This document shows, one piece after another, positions 57,397-64,000 of a stretch of DNA of 64,000 bases. A program made the position numbers and the translations under genes. The notes under the pieces were generated by a model, which saw only the letters and a list, made by a program, of their open reading frames with translations, was not told the origin of the DNA and did no database searches. Every line of letters starts with the position of its first letter. Position 1 is the first letter of the stretch. Origin of the DNA: Mycteria americana (taxonomy: Eukaryota > Chordata > Aves > Ciconiiformes > Ciconiidae); contig NC_134367.1 in the NCBI RefSeq assembly GCF_035582795.1, forward strand, positions 51,429,562 to 51,493,561. The letters run 5' to 3'.

Positions 57397-57561
57397 TGCA
57401 TCTTCCACGTCGATACACAAGTGTGCGGAGTGCCCAGACTCACCACCTTGCCTGTTCATCCTTTGCAAGTTGTTATACAGGTCATTCAACATTTTGTAGG
57501 TTTCGTTGCAGTTTTTACATACTTCTGTGTAGTTATTTGGTGACAGATAGATAGTCTGACC
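57397..57561 (-). CDS. OSTM1: OSTM1 exon 4
   Basis: This exon encodes 55 residues in phase 0 of the lumenal domain: GQTIYLSPNNYTEVCKNCNE, then TYKMLNDLYNNLQRMNRQ, a variable GGESGHSAH, and LCIDVEDA. The conserved EVCKNC and CIDVEDA motifs match vertebrate OSTM1. The cysteines form part of the disulfide-linked lumenal fold. The NYT and NET sites are potential N-glycosylation sites. The acceptor is CCCTAG and the donor GTAAGT. Confidence 0.96.
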
Positions 57562-58888
57562 CTAGGGTTATAAAGCTCTGTATGAATGCTGGTTTAAGGC
57601 ATTATAAAAAAAAAAAAAAAACTTAAAAACTAGAGTCAAGTTTGAACCAAAATCCAGATTTTTAGCATCCTAGATTGAGCAGAGACCCAGACCGACAACT
57701 CGCATGAGAACGCAGGAGGAAAAGGGACCAACCCTAATTCACCAGGGACAGGATCCATTTCCTGCAGGTTCTGCATCTCAAACTGTTCTTTGAACTAGCA
57801 GCTTTTTTATTTAAACACTTATTTTTAAAGTACCAGTTCCCAGGGTGGGGGGGTGAATTTACTAGTAATTAAATGTTATTCTGGAGCCAGAGATACCAGG
57901 TTCCTTAATAGGTTTTTTTGTTTGTTTTTGTTTGCCCATACCTAGCAACTGTTAGGTTGCTACTGCTGAGCTATATTGACAGGGACAGACTGTGCCATAG
58001 TAAGCAATCCTTTTCATTTGTGGCCCTCACCACCCCTGAACGCAATACAACACACTTGAAAACAAAACTACAATCTCTAAAGATATTCCAATCCAGTAAC
58101 GGTTGTACCAGCTACCCGCCAACCACTGGTTTAAGTTCTAGTTCAGACACTTGAAGCGATCAATCAGCAGTCCACACTGCTCCTGACCAAGGCCTATAAA
58201 GGCACATTTCCCAGAAATCATTAATAATAAAAAAAAGCAGACAGTTTCCTCAGAGATTGTCCCATACCCATCATTTCCCATTTTTACTACTGAACGATCC
58301 CGGAACTTGGCCAGTTTCTGATTGAGATGGAGTATGTGCAGTTTCTTAGGCTATTTAGGGCATTTTCTTTGAGAACAATTACCACATTTATTTCACTAAG
58401 TTATATCGCCTTTGCAATATGGACAAACTTTAACTACCCATAATATTACTAGTCAAAAGAATTGTTACAATGATTTAAGGTAGCTGGTCTTTCTGAACTA
58501 GTCTATATTATCAGAAGGTTATTTAAAGATTGAGTTGTTAAGTCAGAAGGCAACAATTCCACAAAGAGATAGAAAAAGAGACTTACAGCATGCAGACATG
58601 CTGTTTCTTACTATGTAATTATCAACTATTGTGAATTCAGAAATTCTGATGTGAAGTAGCATTGCAATTACATACAAAATGAAGTCAAGGTGAATATCAA
58701 TTAGAATTAATTTCAGGCTCTCAATCTGTAAACATCTGCATTTTACAGATCATTGCTCTATCTGCCTAAAATTCACAAACTCACCAGCAGTTTATTTGCC
58801 TAATCTGTATCTGCAGTTTATTCAGCATAAATAAGATTTTGCTAGCAATTAGAGGATTTAGTGCTTCTCAAATACACAGCATAAATAC
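57562..58888 (-). other. OSTM1: OSTM1 intron 3
   Basis: A 1.3 kb AT-rich intron with a short A run (57606-57621). No transposon recognised. Confidence 0.9.
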
Positions 58889-58986
58889 CTGAAGGTTATG
58901 TTCAAAACACATCAGAGATTTATTGAATAAATCCAGGAATTCTACAGTAGAATTTGATAATTCCTCACTGTTGTTCTTTAAACAAT
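58889..58986 (-). CDS. OSTM1: OSTM1 exon 3
   Basis: This exon completes an Asn codon and encodes 32 residues, [20 protein letters not shown] then [12 protein letters not shown]. The lumenal helical segment is close to human ([15 protein letters not shown] as I recall). Three potential N-glycosylation sites occur (NNS, NST, NKS). The acceptor is TTGACAG and the donor GTATTT, which is weaker than the others. Confidence 0.96.
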
Positions 58987-60520
58987 CTGTCAAAGAGAAA
59001 GAAAAACATCAGGATATTCTAATTTCTAACATTTCCATAGCCGACAAGCTCCAGACACTCCACTCCTGCAAAAAGAGCTCTCAACTATAAAAGACAGGTC
59101 TAGTCAACACTGCGGTTTCCTTATCTGCCTGCCATTGATGTCTCAGACCTGCTGACCTAACTCTTCATCGAGAATATATTTCAGAATTAATTGGCCTTGA
59201 TTAAGTGAAAGATGAAGACTATCATCAAGAGCCTTCTGAAGAGGGGGTCTGAATTATCTTTGGACTTTAAGATAAAACAGACATTATTTTTATTTTCTAG
59301 CCCACAAATCTGGCTTTGCCCAGCAACAGTAACAGCCATTATCTGAAAGCAGAAGCACCAGCAGTGGAGATGAAACGGAGAGCAACCAGGAAACAGCTAG
59401 ACCACGAACACAACAGCAGAAATCAGAGTGTAGGTTATTACTGTTTAAGAAAAGAGCTGACCATTTCACCAGCTTTGAGGGGAGCTCTAGGGCTTTCCTC
59501 CCAGTCATAGACTCAACCCTACCATGTTACTGCTTCCATCCATCCCACCCCACTTCAGGTGCTCTAACCAGACAGACCCTTGAAAACAACAGCGGTTTGG
59601 GAATTTAGATGTTCAGCAACAGCACCATGAGAGCAAGCCAATATCCTAGAAAATTCTCCTGAAAGAAGGAAGTGCCAATCAGTATTGAGGGCGAGCATTC
59701 AGCTGGACACTGGGCAGGCAGCACACAGGTCACAGGCTAAGCACAGCAGGACAGCACAGACCACAGAGCTGCTCCTGTACTGCCTTTCCAGCCTTCACAC
59801 AGCCCAGACTCACAAATGAAAACAAACTCCTCTGGGCTCTCAAGAGACTCTGCAGCAAACCCAGCGACTTTAACACTCAACTCCATAGCGCTATTCCCAC
59901 TGTTTTCTAGTGCACCTGTTAGTGTAGGGTCCCACTTCCCATATCGGGGGAATGGCAAAAAGCCATAGTTTAGCTGTAAGCATGGCACAGCACCATCAGC
60001 ATGGGGACAGTGAGATACAGGGACAGACTTGGACATCCTCCACCCATAAAATGAAATAAAAAGCATGGCTCTGGAGGCAGATACTGTTCAATGCATAAGC
60101 ATTCCAGAGTTACTGATTTCATTAACAAACAAGGAAAAGTTTCTTATGTAAGTTTGGGTTTTTTTTTTTAATGGGAAGACTGGGAAAAACAGAAGAAACC
60201 ACAATGAAGCTAAGGAAAGTCTCCAGCAGGGTGTGTAGATCACAAAGAAAACTAACATGACTACCTTTTGAAAGAACAGCCTAAAAGAAATATTTATATA
60301 ACAACTAATTTTCCAACAGACTAGTGCCCTCAGATTTTGGCAGAATCCCTTACAAAATAAAAAGCTCCTGTACCCCTCATTAGAGTGGCTCTAGTTTAGG
60401 ATTTTTATGTTATATACTGTCTGTATTTAAACAAATACAATTCTGATCTGTGCAAATTTTAGGGGTAAAGTTAAGCTAAGTCATAAAAGTAGCATGAAAG
60501 CTACAAAATGAGTCACATAC
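58987..60520 (-). other. OSTM1: OSTM1 intron 2
   Basis: A 1.5 kb intron. A minus-strand open frame of 109 codons (59737-60066) has no family resemblance and is treated as chance. Confidence 0.9.
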
Positions 60521-60635
60521 TTGCACAGTTGGCTGCCTCCCAGGTTTTGTTAAAGAACTCCGAAAGGGTCACAACTATCTGCAGCCTGTCTGAGGTCAAG
60601 ATGCTTTTGGCACAATTGTGGCTCTCAGAAGAATT
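60521..60635 (-). CDS. OSTM1: OSTM1 exon 2
   Basis: This exon encodes NSSESHNCAKSILTSDRLQ, then IVVTLSEFFNKTWEAANCA plus one base of the Asn codon completed in exon 3. The SEFFN-TW-EANCANCL block is characteristic of OSTM1. Glycosylation sites NSS and NKT are present. The acceptor is CTTCTAG and the donor GTATGT. The phase agrees with both neighbouring exons. Confidence 0.96.
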
Positions 60636-63600
60636 CTAGAAGAAAAAAGGAAACAACAAAAAAAGCAACCAAGTGTTAAAAATACAAAGGGAAAATTCTG
60701 AAACGTATTTTAGGTAAGCACAGCTAAACAATCACGTCTCATCACATTGATATTTCTAGAATAGGCAGAGCAGAATTGACAGAACAATAAAAATCTTTTG
60801 ATCCTCCAAATCATACTATGAGCAACACAGCTTACTGCACATGGTCTTTGAAGACCTACTAGGACTGCATGCAAGTCACTCAAAAACATGCAACTAAAAA
60901 AAAAGGGGGGGGGGAGGGGCAAGCAGAGAGACAGAGCCTCCTCTGCCAGGTAGCTCATATTCATCCATTTCTGGGCCGCTGGCCCAGGAGCCAGCTCAAG
61001 GCATGAGCAGCCAGAGAGAACGACATTAGACTGCAGGAATATTTGAAGGAGCTGAACCAACAGACTGGCCTCAAAACAAAACAGAAAACAACGTCCAAAA
61101 CCGCTGTACCAACGTACTGTATCAGCAGCAAACTTCCCCCCGCTGCAGCAATACCAGGAACACAGTCCTCCACGAAGCAGCGCCCACGGCCCCTCGCCAA
61201 GGCTATGACCAGGCTGGGCTCTCGTCCTCCCCAGAGGTACCAAGCTCACCTGGTCTTAGCGAGCCACCCAACGCACCCCATCCTCAAAGCAGGCACTAGC
61301 ACAACTCTTACAGCAACTTATTCTCTGGACCATGTTAATAAAAAAAAAGCAGAGCAACTATAAAAGCAGTTACAGAATAAACAGGAAGCATCCCTATCAG
61401 AATTCAGAACAGTGTTTTTCTCCTTCAAAGCTTTATTTTCTCCCTCAAATCATTGATATGAAACCATGATCACCAGTCAGCTGACTCCTGTGCTCTACCT
61501 CCCAGTTTCCGGCTGCTAACTTGACTTAAGCACTTCTCAAAATTGCCAAAGCTGCCAAAAGCCTCTCTGATAAGTGATGTGGGACACAGAAGAAAATAAT
61601 CTCTTTAACAAGAAACATGTTCCTTACAGAGCTTTGAGACACCCAGTTTCCACCTCTCTTTGTTAAAACACGTTTATTTTTTAAATAAGAAGTTTCCCTT
61701 GGAGACTCAACTGCAGAAATCGAGTATTACCACATCTGGTTAACTCCTACGTTCACCCGCTTTCATTTCTACTAAATTACAAACAGATATGCGAGAAAGT
61801 TGTTTATGCGGGAAGCCCACTGGTTGCTTCATGAAGGCCTTCAACTGTGAAACTTCCTCACCAGCTGGACTCATGAGCGGTAAAAAGCACTTTAAATACA
61901 AAACTGAATCAAGTAGACCTATATCATTCCTTAAATATGTTTGCCTAATTTATGCTTTAATTAGCCTAGTAAGGAGGATTTTACATTTCAGAGATGTTCA
62001 AAACTTAACTTGGCTGCTTCTTTCACGTTGCACTATAACTATTGCAGCATGGCAAAGATAAAAACATCAGATATCTGATTATTTGTGATCATGGATTGAG
62101 GCTGCAAGAGGTCACCTCATTTATTTATGTGGTTAGTTAATCCACGCACAGAAGGAAAGTCAAACGCTCTCTAATACAGATGTGTCCTCCAGAACACATA
62201 GTGGACCAGTCCTCCCAGGCTGCCAGTACTCAAGAACAGCAGCTGCAATGAGTTCATACATATTCTAAGTAGCGGGATATGTCTGGCAACGCAATCCTAG
62301 ACAAAACATCATGCTGAAAGTACCCAAGAGAATTACATAGTCAATTTCTCGCTTTCACATTACCTGGTCACTGGTATGAAACAGCTCCCATATGAGAAAC
62401 AAATAAACAGACTACAGGTTTGCAAGCTAAAACGAGAGACCACTGGCTAGATATTTGCCCTGGAGAGGACAATTATCAAATGAACGTCCATGCACTTTTC
62501 CAATACAAGCACTGGGGTGGTGAGGGGAAGCAAGCAGCCAAGGCATCAAAACCAGAAAATTATACTTCTTCACGGCGACAGGTCACTAAGCTGTGAAATG
62601 GTTTGCAGCAGCACACTGCAGCACCAGAAGTTTACCTGGGTTTAAAGAGCAACAGATTTTTCTTGTCAATGGTGATTTTAAATACAGATTCAGAAATCCC
62701 AAGACTGGAAGCACAATGCAGGGGACACACTGCTATAAACTTGCTCTCTGCTTGTACTCTTACCAGCCCACCCACTTCTAGCCATGACCAGAGAATGGAC
62801 AAAGGTCCTTTAGTCTGATCCACTATTGTCATCCTCGCATCATCCCAGGGACTAACTTTTACAAATGGATAAACTGGATGAGAACACACAAAACTAGTCA
62901 TGAACCACGTCCAACACTAAGAAATGGGGAAAAAAAAAAAAGCTGATCAAGAGTCTGGAGGATGTAAACAGAAGACCCAGCTTCAGTCAAGATTTCCCAC
63001 TGGAGGGGTCCATAGACTCCAGCCAGTGCTCAGGACTTCTAGTTTGCTGCCACACACTCCCACCAGCTTTGGAGCCAAGAACACTGCGACGTGGCTCCCC
63101 ACAGATGATGTGCATCGCTCGCCACAGCTCCAGAGACCATCAATTTTCCAAGAAGTGCCAGGCAACTAAGCTCTGTCAGTGTTCCTCATTAGTGCTATAC
63201 AACAACGGCCTGCAAGCCAGAGCGCTGCTTTAGGTATTGCTACATCAGCAAGAACAACTCAAGTTTTTCCACTTCCACAGAGGAACAAAGTTTTTTTTTC
63301 TGCAGGTGGAGCTACCTGCCCCTAACCATGCCGGGGGCTGGCTGCACCGACCATGCCACAACACCAGGCAGCAAGAAGGCAGCCATTACTGACAGCGGTG
63401 CTTCCCAAACATTCCCAGCCTCCATTAAACCACCTTACGCACCCGGTGGGGCTCACAGCGTGGGAACTGACCTCCGCTGGCTGGAGATCCGCTTACCCAA
63501 AACACGGGTGCCCCGCTCGCCGCATTAGTGTCACAGGCCACACCACCAGCCACACCCCGGCCTGGCCTCACACGCGCGGCCTCTCCTCGCCCTCCGCACG

Positions 63601-63822
63601 GAGCTGGGCGAGACACCCGCCGCCGGGAAGGGCGAGGCAGCAGTGTCTCAGGGCCCGACTGTGCTCTGGTACAGACCTCACAGGACTGGAAGCCTTAACG
63701 ACACAGCCCAGGCCCCCCAACCCGGCACCGCTGCGGGGAGGGCCGCACGCCGGGCCCCCGCCCCGGGCAGCCTCGCAGCCCCCCTTCGCCCGCCCGGCCC
63801 CCCCCCGGCTACCCGGACGCAC
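60636..63822 (-). other. OSTM1: OSTM1 intron 1
   Basis: A 3.2 kb intron. A run of As followed by Gs lies near 60897-60918. No transposon recognised. A 179-codon minus-strand open frame (60710-61249) shows no known domain. The rightmost 350 bp is CpG-rich and belongs to the promoter island. Confidence 0.85.
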
Positions 63823-64000
63823 CCCGACGGCGCGGGCGATGTTGCCGTACTGTGCGAGGAGGCGGCGGTAGTGGCAGTGGCAGGCCTGGCAGAGCCGCAC
63901 CGGGCGGGCGCGGCGGCCCAGGCAGCCCGTCAGCGCCGCACTGCCCTCCGCGAAGGCGGCGAGGAGGCGGCGGCACTCGGGCTCCAGCTCGGGCAGGTCG
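63430..64000. promoter_or_regulatory. OSTM1: CpG island at OSTM1 5' end (partial)
   Basis: GC and CpG content rises sharply from about 63430 to the window edge, covering the intron 1 start and exon 1. The promoter itself lies beyond 64000. Confidence 0.8.
63823..64000 (-). CDS. OSTM1: OSTM1 exon 1, 3' part (gene continues past the window)
   Basis: The last 59 codons of exon 1 are visible, from DLPELEPECRRLLAAF through EGSAALTGCL, ARPVRLCQACH and AQYGNIARAVG. ARPVRLCQ matches the human protein as I recall it. This is the N-terminal lumenal region. The signal peptide and start codon lie right of position 64000. The exon ends GTC GGG before a GTGCGT donor (63822). The sequence is extremely GC-rich because it is in the gene's CpG island. 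Confidence 0.93.

Noticed and set aside
60710..61249. 179-codon minus-strand open frame in OSTM1 intron 1
   Set aside because: It does not match OSTM1, is not needed to join exons 1 and 2, and shows no known domain.
1..64000. CRISPR arrays, prokaryotic operons or a prophage-like system
   Set aside because: The sequence is vertebrate nuclear DNA with spliced genes and LINE/ERV repeats. No array or operon structure occurs.

Overview
The window is a piece of a bird nuclear genome. The evidence is two vertebrate genes split by GT-AG introns, CpG-island promoters, several CR1 LINE fragments whose 3' ends have the avian form, and an avian-type endogenous retrovirus. The species cannot be named from the sequence alone. 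Both genes lie on the minus strand, head to tail: OSTM1 (right) and SEC63 (left), an order I recall from human 6q21. All splice phases below were checked by hand and each gene reads through as one frame.

Region by region. 1-24776 is the 5' part of SEC63: exon 4 (1610-1722), exon 3 (5241-5355), exon 2 (6182-6281), exon 1 (24653-24776) and an 18.4 kb first intron holding one old CR1 piece, a 120-130 bp duplication and simple repeats. 24270-25600 is the SEC63 CpG-island promoter, with a pentamer array and a G-quadruplex candidate. 25600-53360 is intergenic. It contains a defective gammaretrovirus-like provirus (28313-33423, minus sense) with two 504 bp LTRs, gag and protease remnants, no recognisable reverse transcriptase or integrase, env remnants, an oppositely oriented second LTR, a CpG-rich insert carrying a CTCF-like site, and a CR1 copy inserted in gag. 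Further right are an intronless NDUFAB1 pseudogene (about 37041-37286), a 1.4 kb CR1 copy with a long reverse-transcriptase reading frame (47096-48510), and smaller CR1 pieces. 53360-64000 is OSTM1: a long 3' UTR, exons 6 to 2, and the 3' part of exon 1, whose 5' end lies beyond the window.

SEC63 is a J-domain co-chaperone of the ER translocon. OSTM1 is a heavily glycosylated lysosomal/ER membrane protein that partners the chloride/proton exchanger ClC-7. They are neighbours, not a known functional unit. I found no convincing new biological system. The features most worth follow-up are the CpG-rich, CTCF-bearing segment inside the pol-deleted provirus, the NDUFAB1 retrocopy that has lost its phosphopantetheine serine, and the intronic duplication.
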